This document shows, piece by piece, positions 19,432 to 28,612 of a stretch of 64,000 nt of DNA. Within the stretch, counting starts at the first letter, position 1, and each line of letters starts with the position of its first letter. The stretch spans positions 23,129-87,128 of the forward strand of contig JAIOZK010000019.1 of assembly GCA_021740625.1 (NCBI GenBank). Direction: 5' to 3'. Made by a program: the position numbers and the translations under genes. The notes below the pieces were generated by a model. It did not search any database and had not been told where the DNA came from. It was given only the letters and a program-made list of their open reading frames with translations. The DNA is from Bacteroidales bacterium (GTDB taxonomy: Bacteria; Bacteroidota; Bacteroidia; Bacteroidales; JAIOZK01).

Positions 19432-20673
19432 ATGAAAAGATTTGTACACATTGGAATTGCTGTGATATTCGTATTGCTCATAACAGATGCTGCACAGGCA
19501 ATTCCGGCTTTTGCCAGAAAATACAACATGAGTTGTATGACATGTCATAATCCTATACCGCGGTTGAAAGCATATGGAGATAGTTTTGCCGGCAACGGGT
19601 TTCAACTGGAAGACAGGAAAGCACCGCGTTATACAGTGGAAACAGGTGATAATTTGTTATCCCTGATCCGGAATTTCCCCCTTGCCGTCAGGCTGGATGG
19701 TTATGCTTCCATTGAACATCATAAAAACAAGGAAAATGAAACCACTACTGATTTTAGAACACCCTTTCTTCTGAAATTATTGTCGGGAGGTTCGCTTTCA
19801 GAACACCTTGCCTACTATTTCTATTTTTACATGGATGAAAGAGGAGAAGTTGCCGGGGTGGAAGATGCCTACCTGATGTATAACAATCTCTTCAACATAG
19901 ACCTGGACATTTACCTCGGACAATTCCAGGTTTCTGATCCACTCTTTAAAAGGGAGCTGAGATTGACCCTGGAAGATTATCACATTTACACGGTATCTCC
20001 CGGAATTTCCAATATTAATTTAAAATACGACAAGGGTGTGATGGTGACACTGGGAACCAATTTCGGTACTACCATCGTGGGCGAGGTGCTGAATGGCAAT
20101 GGAATTGGGGAGGCCAATGAAAACTGGCAATTCGACAACGATAAGTATAAAAATCTGATGGGCCGGGTTTCCCAGGATGTCAGCGATTTCCTCCGCATAG
20201 GTGCATTCACATATTATGGCAATGAAGCCATACATTTCCAGGATCTTTATATTGATTCTGAAAAGATCGCAACTTATGATGGTAAAAATGAAGCAGTTTT
20301 ATGGGGCCCTGATATGAGCATTGCCCTGAATGATAAATTTGAGTTCAATCTTCAGTACTTGCAGAGGACCGACAGCCGTGTGATTGATATGGATCCCAAA
20401 GGAGAATACCAGCTATATAAGGATGTAAAAACACAGGGCGGTTTCGGAGAAATAATATTCACTCCGAAAGGAGACAAAAGCCGATGGTATCTGGTTGGTT
20501 TATACAACTGGACAGATTCCGACCTGGATGACCTGGATTTCCAGTCGGCATCCATCCAGGCCGGATACCTGCTTAGGAGGAATGTTCGCCTCGTATCTGA
20601 ATATTCTTACAACTTTTCACACGAGAACAGGGAATGGTGGCGGGGCAGCCTGGGATTTGTAGCGGCGTTCTAA
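19432..20673 (+). CDS. Outer-membrane barrel with one c-type heme site
   Basis: This 413-aa protein has a signal peptide (residues 1-23, ending in AAQA), followed at once by ARKYNMSCMTCHNPIPRLKA, with one heme site C35-M-T-C38-H39. The rest is a chain of amphipathic strands typical of a porin-like barrel, ending in a terminal Phe (SLGFVAAF). Proteins with this CxTCH-plus-barrel design occur beside multiheme cytochromes and are suspected of moving electrons through the outer membrane. I chose ATG at 19432 over an upstream TTG at 19426 because the Shine-Dalgarno sequence AAGGAGG (19418-19424) sits 7 bp before it, a rare clear site in this window. The gene is cotranscribed with the cytochrome. 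Confidence 0.8.
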   Translation: MKRFVHIGIAVIFVLLITDAAQAIPAFARKYNMSCMTCHNPIPRLKAYGDSFAGNGFQLEDRKAPRYTVETGDNLLSLIRNFPLAVRLDGYASIEHHKNKENETTTDFRTPFLLKLLSGGSLSEHLAYYFYFYMDERGEVAGVEDAYLMYNNLFNIDLDIYLGQFQVSDPLFKRELRLTLEDYHIYTVSPGISNINLKYDKGVMVTLGTNFGTTIVGEVLNGNGIGEANENWQFDNDKYKNLMGRVSQDVSDFLRIGAFTYYGNEAIHFQDLYIDSEKIATYDGKNEAVLWGPDMSIALNDKFEFNLQYLQRTDSRVIDMDPKGEYQLYKDVKTQGGFGEIIFTPKGDKSRWYLVGLYNWTDSDLDDLDFQSASIQAGYLLRRNVRLVSEYSYNFSHENREWWRGSLGFVAAF

Positions 20674-20798
20674 AATAACTGGTCAACGATTTTTATAATT
20701 TATCTGGATCAAAACAATTTTGAAGCTCAACCTATTCAATTTTTATTTCATTTGTTATACCTTTATCACTTTCACAAAAGCAAATGCCTTCTGGCAAT

Positions 20799-22010
20799 AT
20801 GAAATATATTGAGATCATCATCAGTCTTTTACTCATCACGCAATTCTCGTTTGCACAGCAGATTTTTCTCGACCTGCAGGCAGACAAGCAATTTGATACA
20901 GATTTCAGGATCGTACAGGTACTCGACAACCGGCCCGAAAAATCGCACATTGGTATACATGCAGACAACAGCAAGGTGAATCTCAAGATGGGATTTGAAC
21001 AGGAGATCAAATCCTTTTATGCACAATACCTGGAAGCAACACCCGGTTATACTCCCCTGATCTTAAGTTTCAGGAAAATGGCATTGTTACCGGAGAAACA
21101 GGCTGACAGGCTTGAATGTGAAGCCTCCTTTTTTATTCGCAACGGAGACATGTTGATCATGCTGGAACAGTTTAAAATTGAATCCCACTTTGATACAATG
21201 GATTCCACCACATATACCAAAGTCATTGAAGAATGCCTGGAAGAACTGATCGTTGATTTTAACCTGTCTGCATGGCGTGAACATCCCATGACGACTTTCC
21301 TGCAAAGCAAACAGAAAGATGCACAGGAACAGCAAAAACCAGTGATGCGGAATGCGGTTCAGGCAAGTAAAAAATCCAATACATCCAATACAAAACAGAG
21401 TTCATTTATCAATACCAAGAATCATAAAATCTCATTCTCTGCCGGTTACTCAAGACGATTTGGAAGGATACCCCTGGGGACAGATGAAAAAATGGAAGAA
21501 TATCTGCAAGGTCTGAACCATGGCTTAAACCTGGGTTTAAGTTATACCTACTTTTTTTCTGAGGAATATGGCATGGGAGTCATAAGCAATTTTCTATTTC
21601 TTCAGAACAGCTATCAGGATTATACCCTATCGGTAGATACCAATAAAACCGAAACCCATGACCTGACGGAAAACATTATGGTTGGCTTCCTGGGTCCTGC
21701 CCTTTTCGGAAGAGGAAGGCTTCTTAAAGATCTTGTTCAGATATACGGATATGCAACACTCGGGTATATGTTTTACCAGGACAACATGACGTGGTCAGCG
21801 GATGTCACACTTACAGGCAACACCATTGGATTTGGTATCGGTTTGTCCGCTGAGGCCAGGCTGACGGGAAATCTTTATGCAAAGCTTACTGCCTGTTATT
21901 TCCATGGAAAACTGACTTCTATTGATGATGGCAGCTACTCCTACACCCTGTATGAATCAGAAAATATCAGTCACCTGGATATCGATGGCGGTTTCAGCAT
22001 CAGATTTTAG
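20799..22010 (+). CDS. Hypothetical exported protein with C-terminal barrel
   Basis: This 403-aa protein is not recognised at family level. It has a signal peptide (MKYIEIIISLLLITQFSFAQ). An earlier in-frame ATG at 20784 would add five residues before it, and I prefer 20799. Residues about 20-165 form a soluble domain, followed by a Gln/Lys/Ser/Asn-rich linker (about 170-205). From about 210 there are alternating strands (HKISFSAGYSRRFGR, LNLGLSYTYFFSEEYG) ending in LDIDGGFSIRF, which has the terminal Phe of an outer-membrane beta barrel. Its stop is one base from the convergent transporter gene. The design suggests an outer-membrane protein with a periplasmic domain, and no function is evident. 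Confidence 0.7.
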   Translation: MKYIEIIISLLLITQFSFAQQIFLDLQADKQFDTDFRIVQVLDNRPEKSHIGIHADNSKVNLKMGFEQEIKSFYAQYLEATPGYTPLILSFRKMALLPEKQADRLECEASFFIRNGDMLIMLEQFKIESHFDTMDSTTYTKVIEECLEELIVDFNLSAWREHPMTTFLQSKQKDAQEQQKPVMRNAVQASKKSNTSNTKQSSFINTKNHKISFSAGYSRRFGRIPLGTDEKMEEYLQGLNHGLNLGLSYTYFFSEEYGMGVISNFLFLQNSYQDYTLSVDTNKTETHDLTENIMVGFLGPALFGRGRLLKDLVQIYGYATLGYMFYQDNMTWSADVTLTGNTIGFGIGLSAEARLTGNLYAKLTACYFHGKLTSIDDGSYSYTLYESENISHLDIDGGFSIRF

Positions 22011-22011
22011 G

Positions 22012-23607
22012 CTAAAAGCCACTCAGGTTCATCGTCACTGTTGGTATCAATAACAAGAATCCCAGGATAACCAGAACAATCATCATAGGAGTGATCCAGC
22101 GAACCCACTTTTCATAAGGGATCTTGGCCACACCGAGAACTCCAATCAGCACACCCGATGTGGGGGTGATCATGTTGGTAAACCCATCCCCGAATTGAAA
22201 AGCCATAACAGTGGCCTGCCTTGATATACCGATCAAATCAGAAAATGGAGCCATGATGGGCATGGTGATGGCCGCTTTGGCCGAACCCGAAGGTATGATG
22301 ATATTGATGATACTTTGTATCACATACATGATTCCGACTGAGGCAATATTGCCAAGGTTGTTCATTGATTGCGAAAGACTGTAAAGGATGGTGTCGATCA
22401 CCTGCCCATCTTCCAGAATAACGATGATACCACCCGCAAGTCCAACGATCACCGCTGCCGATAAAATATCCTTAACACCATCCAGAAAATAATTGGTGAT
22501 CTTGTCGGGGTTATAATTCATGGCTATGCCGGCCATGATCCCCATAGCAAAGAAAAGGGTTGCGATCTTCATGATGTACCAGCCGTAACCCATCACACCA
22601 ACAATCAAAAAGTAAATGGTATACAAAAGCAGGCTGAGTACAAAGAAGTGAATGGACTTTCGAAGGGTCAGGACTCCTGTTATGGCAAACAATACAGCAG
22701 AGATGGGTATCATGGGAGCATCTGCTGAAGAATTCCCAATTTTCATTTCGGTAACCGGATATATGAATGAAAAAATGATCAGTGCCGCCAGGATGATCCC
22801 GTAGGTCAGCCATCCAGATAAGGGGGTATGATATTTTATGGATTCTATGTCTTTATCACCCCGCTCACGCCAGTATTGGTCTTCTTCATAAACAGGGGAT
22901 TTTTGGGGATCCTTTTTCACTTTAGAGGCATACCGCAGGATAAAGACAAATCCAACAATATTGATGATGATCCAGCAGATCAGGCGGTATTCAAGACCCG
23001 AAAAAAGCGGGATTCCGGCAATGCCCTGTGCAATTCCAATCGTAAAAGGGTTCAAAATAGCTCCTGCAAAACCCAGGCCCGCAGCAACAAATACCATGGC
23101 AACCCCGGTAATGGAATCATATCCCATGGAAATGGCCAGGGGCACCAGGATGATGATGAATGCGATGGTTTCTTCACTCATGCCGAATATCGCACCAAAA
23201 GCACTGAACATCAACATGATCAAAACCATCAGGATGTTGTCGACCCCGACCTTTCTCAGGAAACGGTTCTTTTCCAATTTTTTTGTGTATTTCAAAAAAG
23301 AAAAGATACCCACATCTATGGCCTTGCTCTGGTTCATGATCCAGAAAGCACCACCGATCATCAGGATAAATACGATGATCCCGGCTTGTTTTACAAAACC
23401 CTTGAATAATGCCCCAAAAACTTCCCAGGTTTGTGGCTGGCTTTCTGAATAATGAAATTCTAGTTCCGTATTTATGGTTCCATCTGGCGATACAACTTCC
23501 TTTTCAACATATTCTCCTCCCGGGATAAACCAGGTCATAACAGCAGCAATGAGTATAATGTAAAAGATGATCACATATGTGTGCGGGATTTTTCTTTTCT
23601 TTAGCAT
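22012..23607 (-). CDS. YfcC / C4-dicarboxylate anaerobic carrier family transporter
   Basis: This 531-aa integral membrane protein has about 12 hydrophobic segments. The start MLKKRKIPHTYVIIF leads into a first helix and a loop with FIPGGEY, as in YfcC proteins of the DcuC-like ion-transporter superfamily. Internal stretches such as GMSEETIAFI, IIPSGSAKAAITMP and MITPTSGVLIG carry the conserved Gly/Pro/Ser of its two repeats. The family includes carriers for dicarboxylates and basic amino acids, and the substrate here cannot be read from sequence. It is convergent with the gene on its left and stands alone in its operon. A second hydrophilic loop of about 30 residues (near 225-250) is charged and probably cytoplasmic. 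Confidence 0.85.
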   Translation of the reverse strand: MLKKRKIPHTYVIIFYIILIAAVMTWFIPGGEYVEKEVVSPDGTINTELEFHYSESQPQTWEVFGALFKGFVKQAGIIVFILMIGGAFWIMNQSKAIDVGIFSFLKYTKKLEKNRFLRKVGVDNILMVLIMLMFSAFGAIFGMSEETIAFIIILVPLAISMGYDSITGVAMVFVAAGLGFAGAILNPFTIGIAQGIAGIPLFSGLEYRLICWIIINIVGFVFILRYASKVKKDPQKSPVYEEDQYWRERGDKDIESIKYHTPLSGWLTYGIILAALIIFSFIYPVTEMKIGNSSADAPMIPISAVLFAITGVLTLRKSIHFFVLSLLLYTIYFLIVGVMGYGWYIMKIATLFFAMGIMAGIAMNYNPDKITNYFLDGVKDILSAAVIVGLAGGIIVILEDGQVIDTILYSLSQSMNNLGNIASVGIMYVIQSIINIIIPSGSAKAAITMPIMAPFSDLIGISRQATVMAFQFGDGFTNMITPTSGVLIGVLGVAKIPYEKWVRWITPMMIVLVILGFLLLIPTVTMNLSGF

Positions 23608-23677
23608 AAGGATTTCATTTTAAGGGACGAAAATAGGAAAAATCCCGTTTTCATTCTGGTTAGAAACAATTTAAACT

Positions 23678-23908
23678 ATGATATTTATAGTAGGTGTAGG
23701 TGGTCCAAGATCAGAGCAGAAAAGAGACAATTTCAAAACCTTTTGTCCGCATTGCCGGAATGAAGACTACTGGATACGGGAAAAACAGCTGCAAAACCTG
23801 ACCCTTTTCTTCCTGCCTGTTTTCCCGATAAAGACCGATTATGTTTACTATTGTCCCATATGTCATTATGGAAACAAGATCAGCAAAGAGGATTTTGAAC
23901 GTTTCTGA
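23678..23908 (+). CDS. Small zinc-ribbon protein
   Basis: This 76-aa protein has two CxxC knuckles, CPHC (about 23-26) and CPIC (about 59-62), separated by about 32 residues that include a hydrophobic stretch (NLTLFFLPVFPIKTDYVYY). This matches the layout of zinc-ribbon proteins of the 'zinc_ribbon_15' kind. One zinc ion is probably bound by the four Cys residues. The function is unknown. It is transcribed divergently from the YfcC transporter across a 70-bp gap. Confidence 0.7.
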   Translation: MIFIVGVGGPRSEQKRDNFKTFCPHCRNEDYWIREKQLQNLTLFFLPVFPIKTDYVYYCPICHYGNKISKEDFERF

Positions 23909-23964
23909 GGTTTGTATATTCCCATTCTTTTGTTTTTCATCCCTCTTAGCTCGAATTTCGAAAT

Positions 23965-23995
23965 ATGGTAAAATTCAAAACTCAAAACCAAATTT
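23965..23995. repeat. A-rich 'attcaaaactcaaaa' repeat copy
   Basis: Short units (aaattcaaa, actcaaaacc) between two convergent genes match the family seen at 58883-58940 and inside the GH18 gene at 2253. The rest of the 115-bp gap holds nothing else that I can support. Confidence 0.4.
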
Positions 23996-24023
23996 TATAC
24001 AATATTAATCATGATGAAAGTGG

Positions 24024-25616
24024 TCAAAACTTTTCATCATATTTTGTCCAAAGCAGATCACCCAGTTTCCAGGCTTCTTCCACTACTTTGTTGCCCCATC
24101 TGTTTGTATAATCCGTCAGGAATTCGATACCTTTCTTAGGTTTTTTATCATACAACTGCAGGGCTTCTTCCTCGATCTTTGCTTGTTGCTCAAAGAGCTC
24201 TTTCTGCATAGGTTTCCATACAGCATCCACATCATGGCGCATATCACCCCAGCGCTGGCATGCCAGCGTTCCCATTCTGTTAAAAGCCCACCAGGCTGAT
24301 TTGCGTGTAAATCCATTGGGTCGCCCCGGTGTTTTATAAGGTTCCGGTAAATCCGTTACCCCGCAGTACACCGGAATATATATGGATGACTGCACATTGT
24401 CCATGGCCAGCCATACCACTCCGCCAATAGGATCAGGCAACCAGTCGCGGCACTGTATGATGGTAGCATACATGGTGTACCAGCGGGCGATGGTTCTTTC
24501 ACCGCGCCAGCCCCAGCCGCCATTCACATTGAAGATCTTGTTCTCGTCATAAGGCATTTGCGGGTTAGCAAGTGGACTAATCACGCTGTTTCCTTCTTCA
24601 TCTTCTACCTTCACGAATTTGCGCATATCAAAGGGTGTACCCTCATAATAATCCTGGAAAATATCAACCAGCTGATCCATGGTCACAGGTTGATCTGGTT
24701 TTACCGAAAAAGGAAAGTTTTCTGCATTGGGATCCAGTTTCAGCGAAGGAGCAACCATATCAAATACGCGCCATTCTCTTCTACGGGCTGCAAGTGATGT
24801 TCTGCTATCAGGTGCGTATGCATAGGCAAAGCGAAAATCTTCCTTCGATTGACACCAGCCAGAATCAATTGCCATTTCATAAATATTATCAGATGCCATG
24901 AAAAAATCTTTGTCTTTCAGATCAATTTCCATGATACGGCTTGCATTGGCATTGACTGAAATTTCATCGTCCGGAACACGCTGTGCTACCCAAATGGCAC
25001 CGGTCTTTCCTTTTCCAGGGCCTACGATTTCCAGGTGCCAGACTTCATCTGGGTCGGCGATGGTAAGGCATTCGCCGTAATCATTCCATCCGTATTCTTT
25101 CATCAGTTCACCGGCTGTTTTAATGGCATCACGTGCTGTAGCACAACGCTCCAGCATCAACTGACAAAGGCGCTGGCAATCGATCAAACCCTCATCCGAT
25201 TGCAGGCTTTCCCTTCCGCCGAAAGTGGATTCACCAATTGCCAACTGCTGATCATTCATGCAAGGATAAGCTGTGTTGATGTAACCAAAGGTGTTTTCGA
25301 GCTGGGGTATTTCACCGATCTTATTGTGGGCATAGGATGGCATGGCAAATTCATCGGTGGCCACTCTCTTGTACATGTTAACATATGTCCCTTCATCATG
25401 GTTTTTTGCAGGGACAATATCCATCCAGGAACGTGTCCGGTGGCTGTCGTCTGTATGGGAGGTAATTACTGATCCGTCAGCGGTTGCATTCTTCCCGGCA
25501 GTTATGGATGTGCATCCATCCGGATAACCACCTTCCCAGTCGCTTTTATCCTGAGCCTGTAATTGTACATATGAAACTGAAATGATGATCAAACAATAAG
25601 TGACAAGTTTTTTCAT
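24024..25616 (-). CDS. Secreted C69-family dipeptidase (PepD-like)
   Basis: This 530-aa N-terminal-nucleophile hydrolase of peptidase family C69 has a signal peptide (residues 1-21, LQAQ). A short propeptide ends before Cys35 (GGYPDGCTSITAGK), which should become the N-terminal nucleophile after autocleavage. Conserved family segments include ADGSVITSHTDD, GESTFGGRE, CLTIADPDEVWHLEIVG and NASRIMEIDL. Such enzymes cut dipeptides with broad specificity, and Bacteroidota forms are exported to the periplasm or cell surface for peptide use. It is convergent with the zinc-ribbon gene, and its start is 111 bp from the divergent PurF-like gene. Confidence 0.9.
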   Translation of the reverse strand: MKKLVTYCLIIISVSYVQLQAQDKSDWEGGYPDGCTSITAGKNATADGSVITSHTDDSHRTRSWMDIVPAKNHDEGTYVNMYKRVATDEFAMPSYAHNKIGEIPQLENTFGYINTAYPCMNDQQLAIGESTFGGRESLQSDEGLIDCQRLCQLMLERCATARDAIKTAGELMKEYGWNDYGECLTIADPDEVWHLEIVGPGKGKTGAIWVAQRVPDDEISVNANASRIMEIDLKDKDFFMASDNIYEMAIDSGWCQSKEDFRFAYAYAPDSRTSLAARRREWRVFDMVAPSLKLDPNAENFPFSVKPDQPVTMDQLVDIFQDYYEGTPFDMRKFVKVEDEEGNSVISPLANPQMPYDENKIFNVNGGWGWRGERTIARWYTMYATIIQCRDWLPDPIGGVVWLAMDNVQSSIYIPVYCGVTDLPEPYKTPGRPNGFTRKSAWWAFNRMGTLACQRWGDMRHDVDAVWKPMQKELFEQQAKIEEEALQLYDKKPKKGIEFLTDYTNRWGNKVVEEAWKLGDLLWTKYDEKF

Positions 25617-25702
25617 TGTAGCTGTCTATTTGGTTAATAAAACAACAAAACTATTATTTTTCGGTGAATCCATGGTACAAAAATCAGTTCATTGAAAAAG
25701 CT

Positions 25703-25710
25703 TAATTTTG
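25703..25710 (+). promoter_or_regulatory. Candidate -7 element of the PurF-like gene
   Basis: TAATTTTG, an exact TAnnTTTG match, lies 17 bp before the ATG at 25728. A good -33 TTTG is not seen at the expected distance. Confidence 0.38.
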
Positions 25711-25727
25711 CATATAATATATGAACA

Positions 25728-27629
25728 ATGAGTGAATTGATCAAACATGAATGTGGAATTGCCCTGATACGTTTGTTGAAGCCTCTGGAGTATTATTTGT
25801 CCAGGTACGGAACCACTTTATATGGTTTAAACAAACTGCATCTCCTGATGCAAAAGCAGCACAATCGCGGGCAGGACGGAGCGGGTATAGCCAATATCAA
25901 GTTTGATCTGCATCCCGGTACTAAATATATCTCCCGCCTCCGCTCAAATGCGGCATCCCCCATCGCCGACATTTTCAATAAAATATACAAGAGAATTGAG
26001 AAGGAAGTCCGCACAGCGCCAAATCGTCTCAATGATCCGGTATGGCTTAAACAAAATCTAGATTTTACCGGGGAATTGTTTATGGGTCATTTGCGTTATG
26101 GTACCTACGGTTCGAACAAAACATCCAACCTGCATCCGGTCGTCAGGAAAAACAACTGGATGACACGAAACCTTGTTCTGGCAGGTAATTTCAACATGAC
26201 CAATGTTGAAGAGCTTTTCGACAAGTTGATCGAATTGGGACAATATCCGGTTGAAACTTCCGATACCATCACCATACTCGAAAAAATAGGTCATTTCATT
26301 GATGAAGAAAATGAAAAATTATACCAGCAATACAGGAAAAAAGGATATTCGAAAAGGGATATCTCTTTAAAAATTGCCGAGTCAATGGACATTCAGCGTG
26401 TTTTACGGAATTCCTGTGAAGACTGGGATGGCGGGTATGTGATCACCGGCATGGTGGGTCATGGAGATGCATTTGTTCTGCGCGACCCTTCCGGCATCAG
26501 GCCTGCATTTTATTACCAGGATGAAGAAATCGTTGTAGCCACATCCGAAAGGCCAGCCATTCAAACAGCCTTCAACGTTGCGCTGGAAGCAATAAAAGAA
26601 GTAAAACCCGGACACGCCCTGGTGATCAAGAGGAACGGCAAAGTGGGTGAATACAAAACACGTGAGCCCCTGGAAAAAAAATCATGCTCCTTCGAAAGAA
26701 TCTATTTTTCGCGCGGTACAGATGCCGACATTTACAAGGAAAGGAAAAAACTGGGTGCCTTGCTCACACCTGTTATATTGAAAAGCATTAATTATGACCT
26801 CGAGAACACGGTCTTTTCTTTCATCCCCAATACCGCTTCGGTAGCTTACCGGGGAATGCTGCAGGAGCTCAGCAAATTCTGTGATGCAATAAAACGGGAC
26901 AGAATCCTGGATCTTGGGCCGGATGCAAATAAAACAAGCATTGGTAAGATCCTTGCCATCAGGCCCAGGGCAGAAGATGTTGCCGTAAAGGATGTAAAGC
27001 TCAGGACCTTCATCACCCAGGACGCACAGCGTGAGGACCTGGTAACCCATGTTTACGATGTTACTTATGGTTCGGTGCGGCCCGGGAAAGATAAGCTTGT
27101 GGTGATCGATGATTCCATTGTGAGGGGGACGACTTTGAAAAGAAGCATTATTCGCATCTTAGACCGCCTCAAACCGAAGAAAATCATTGTAGCCTCCTCT
27201 GCCCCCCAGATCAGATACCCTGACTGCTACGGGATCGATATGGCCAAATTGAATGATTTCATCGCTTTCAGAGCTGCCATTGAGCTACTGAAAGAAAGCA
27301 AACAGGAAAGTATTCTGAATGAAGTTTACAGGGAAGCCAAAACTCAGGAGAAATTGCCCATGGACAAAATGACCAATGTGGTAAAAAAAATATACAAACC
27401 CTTCAGCGCTCAGCAAATCTCCGATAAAATTTCGGAAATGCTTCATCCCGAAGAGATCCAGGCTGGAATCCAGATCATTTATCAGAGCATAGAAGACCTG
27501 CATGCTGCCATCCCGAACCACCGCGGCGACTGGTATTTTACAGGCGAATATCCCACACCGGGAGGAAACCGGGTGGCCAACCGCTCATTTATAAATTATA
27601 TTGAAGGAAAAGATGAAAGGGCCTATTAA
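25728..27629 (+). CDS. PurF-like glutamine amidotransferase / phosphoribosyltransferase
   Basis: This 633-aa class II amidotransferase has Cys9 (KHECGIALI) as the expected N-terminal nucleophile after removal of an 8-residue propeptide. KQHNRGQDGAG and GHLRYGTYG are the glutaminase motifs. A type I phosphoribosyltransferase domain follows, with the PRPP loop VVIDDSIVRGTT near residue 460. This is the architecture of amidophosphoribosyltransferase, the first step of purine synthesis. The protein is about 150 aa longer than standard PurF, with extra sequence inside the glutaminase half (about 60-110 and 190-230) and a long C-terminal tail. Long PurF-like proteins occur in Bacteroidota, often beside a normal purF elsewhere, so this may be a paralogue of altered role. 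It overlaps the convergent HIT gene by 4 bp. Confidence 0.85.
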   Translation: MSELIKHECGIALIRLLKPLEYYLSRYGTTLYGLNKLHLLMQKQHNRGQDGAGIANIKFDLHPGTKYISRLRSNAASPIADIFNKIYKRIEKEVRTAPNRLNDPVWLKQNLDFTGELFMGHLRYGTYGSNKTSNLHPVVRKNNWMTRNLVLAGNFNMTNVEELFDKLIELGQYPVETSDTITILEKIGHFIDEENEKLYQQYRKKGYSKRDISLKIAESMDIQRVLRNSCEDWDGGYVITGMVGHGDAFVLRDPSGIRPAFYYQDEEIVVATSERPAIQTAFNVALEAIKEVKPGHALVIKRNGKVGEYKTREPLEKKSCSFERIYFSRGTDADIYKERKKLGALLTPVILKSINYDLENTVFSFIPNTASVAYRGMLQELSKFCDAIKRDRILDLGPDANKTSIGKILAIRPRAEDVAVKDVKLRTFITQDAQREDLVTHVYDVTYGSVRPGKDKLVVIDDSIVRGTTLKRSIIRILDRLKPKKIIVASSAPQIRYPDCYGIDMAKLNDFIAFRAAIELLKESKQESILNEVYREAKTQEKLPMDKMTNVVKKIYKPFSAQQISDKISEMLHPEEIQAGIQIIYQSIEDLHAAIPNHRGDWYFTGEYPTPGGNRVANRSFINYIEGKDERAY

Positions 27630-28030
27630 GCTAATTTTTCATAAGCTTCACTGATCTCAGCAGCTATTTCCTTAAATTCTTCTTCAGAGAATTTCAGCTT
27701 GGGTTGCTTAAAATCTATATCGTAAATGGTATTGATCGGGATTAAATGAACATGGGCATGAGGCACTTCCAGGCCAAGCACGGCAATCCCGATCCTCTTA
27801 CAGGTGACAACAGTTTCGATGGCTTTGGCTACCTTCTTGCCAAAAGCAAACAAATCTTTATACAGATCGTCCTCAATATCAAAAAGATAATCTATCTCTT
27901 CTTTGGGGATCACCAGGGTATGTCCTTTGGCCAGCGGATTAATATCCAGAAATGCATAACATTTTTCATTTTCCGCTATTTTATACGAAGGGATTTCCCC
28001 ATTCACGATTTTTGTAAAAATACTTGCCAT
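27626..28030 (-). CDS. HIT-family nucleotide hydrolase
   Basis: This 134-aa histidine-triad protein has the signature H91-A-H93-V-H95-L-I (HAHVHLIPI), in which the middle His is the catalytic nucleophile. FLDINPLAKGHTLVIPK (about 28-43) is the conserved substrate-side strand of the Hint branch. Family members cleave adenosine phosphoramidates or related nucleotides. It follows greA after 11 bp on the same strand, a pairing often seen in Bacteroidota, so the two are probably one operon. Length and motifs are normal. Confidence 0.92.
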   Translation of the reverse strand: MASIFTKIVNGEIPSYKIAENEKCYAFLDINPLAKGHTLVIPKEEIDYLFDIEDDLYKDLFAFGKKVAKAIETVVTCKRIGIAVLGLEVPHAHVHLIPINTIYDIDFKQPKLKFSEEEFKEIAAEISEAYEKLA

Positions 28031-28041
28031 AACTATTTGAT

Positions 28042-28515
28042 TTAGCGTTTAATTTCCATGATCTCAAATTCTATTTCGCCGGCGGGTACTTTTATTCTGG
28101 CTTTGTCACCCACAGATTTTCCAAGCAGGCCTTTTGCGATGGGCGAGCTGATGGATATTTTTCCCTCCTTAAGATTGGCTTCTTTTTCAGGCACCAAGGT
28201 ATAAGACATAGTAGCATTGTTCTTAAGATTTTTAAGCGTAACATTCGACATTAAAAAAACTTTTGAGTTATCCATTTTTGATTCATCCATTATCCTGGCG
28301 TTGCTGATGAGTTCCTGAAGTCTGGAAATTTTCAACTCCAGCAAACCCTGTGCATCTTTTGCAGCATCGTATTCGGCATTTTCCGAAAGGTCGCCTTTAT
28401 CGCGGGCTTCAGCAATTTGCCTAGAGATGGCCGGTCTTTCTACACTGATCAGATGATCCAGCTCCTCCTTTAGTTTTTGCAATCCTTCCTCTGTGTAATA
28501 TCTTATTTGTGACAT
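28042..28515 (-). CDS. greA: Transcription elongation factor GreA
   Basis: This 157-aa protein rescues backtracked RNA polymerase by stimulating transcript cleavage. The N-terminal coiled coil (about 8-75) carries the acidic tip GDLSENAEYDAAK, which reaches the polymerase active site. The C-terminal FKBP-like domain includes ISISSPIAKGLLGKSVGD. I placed the start at the ATG at 28515 (MSQIRYY), because upstream in-frame sequence would add 21 residues that cross a terminator hairpin. It heads a two-gene operon with the HIT gene. Confidence 0.95.
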   Translation of the reverse strand: MSQIRYYTEEGLQKLKEELDHLISVERPAISRQIAEARDKGDLSENAEYDAAKDAQGLLELKISRLQELISNARIMDESKMDNSKVFLMSNVTLKNLKNNATMSYTLVPEKEANLKEGKISISSPIAKGLLGKSVGDKARIKVPAGEIEFEIMEIKR

Positions 28516-28540
28516 AAAGTTAAAGGTTTTAATATACGAG

Positions 28541-28562
28541 AAAAGACCCTTTCTCAAGGGTC
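28541..28562 (-). terminator. Intrinsic terminator after the PorV-like gene
   Basis: On the minus strand GACCCTT pairs with AAGGGTC around a GAGA tetraloop and is followed by TTTTCTC. It sits between the end of the PorV-like gene (28613) and greA, so it should end the upstream T9SS/TonB operon. Confidence 0.75.
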
Positions 28563-28612
28563 CTTCATTCCTTATCAATTTAATAGTTATATGTAAATGT
28601 GGCTGTTAGCTA

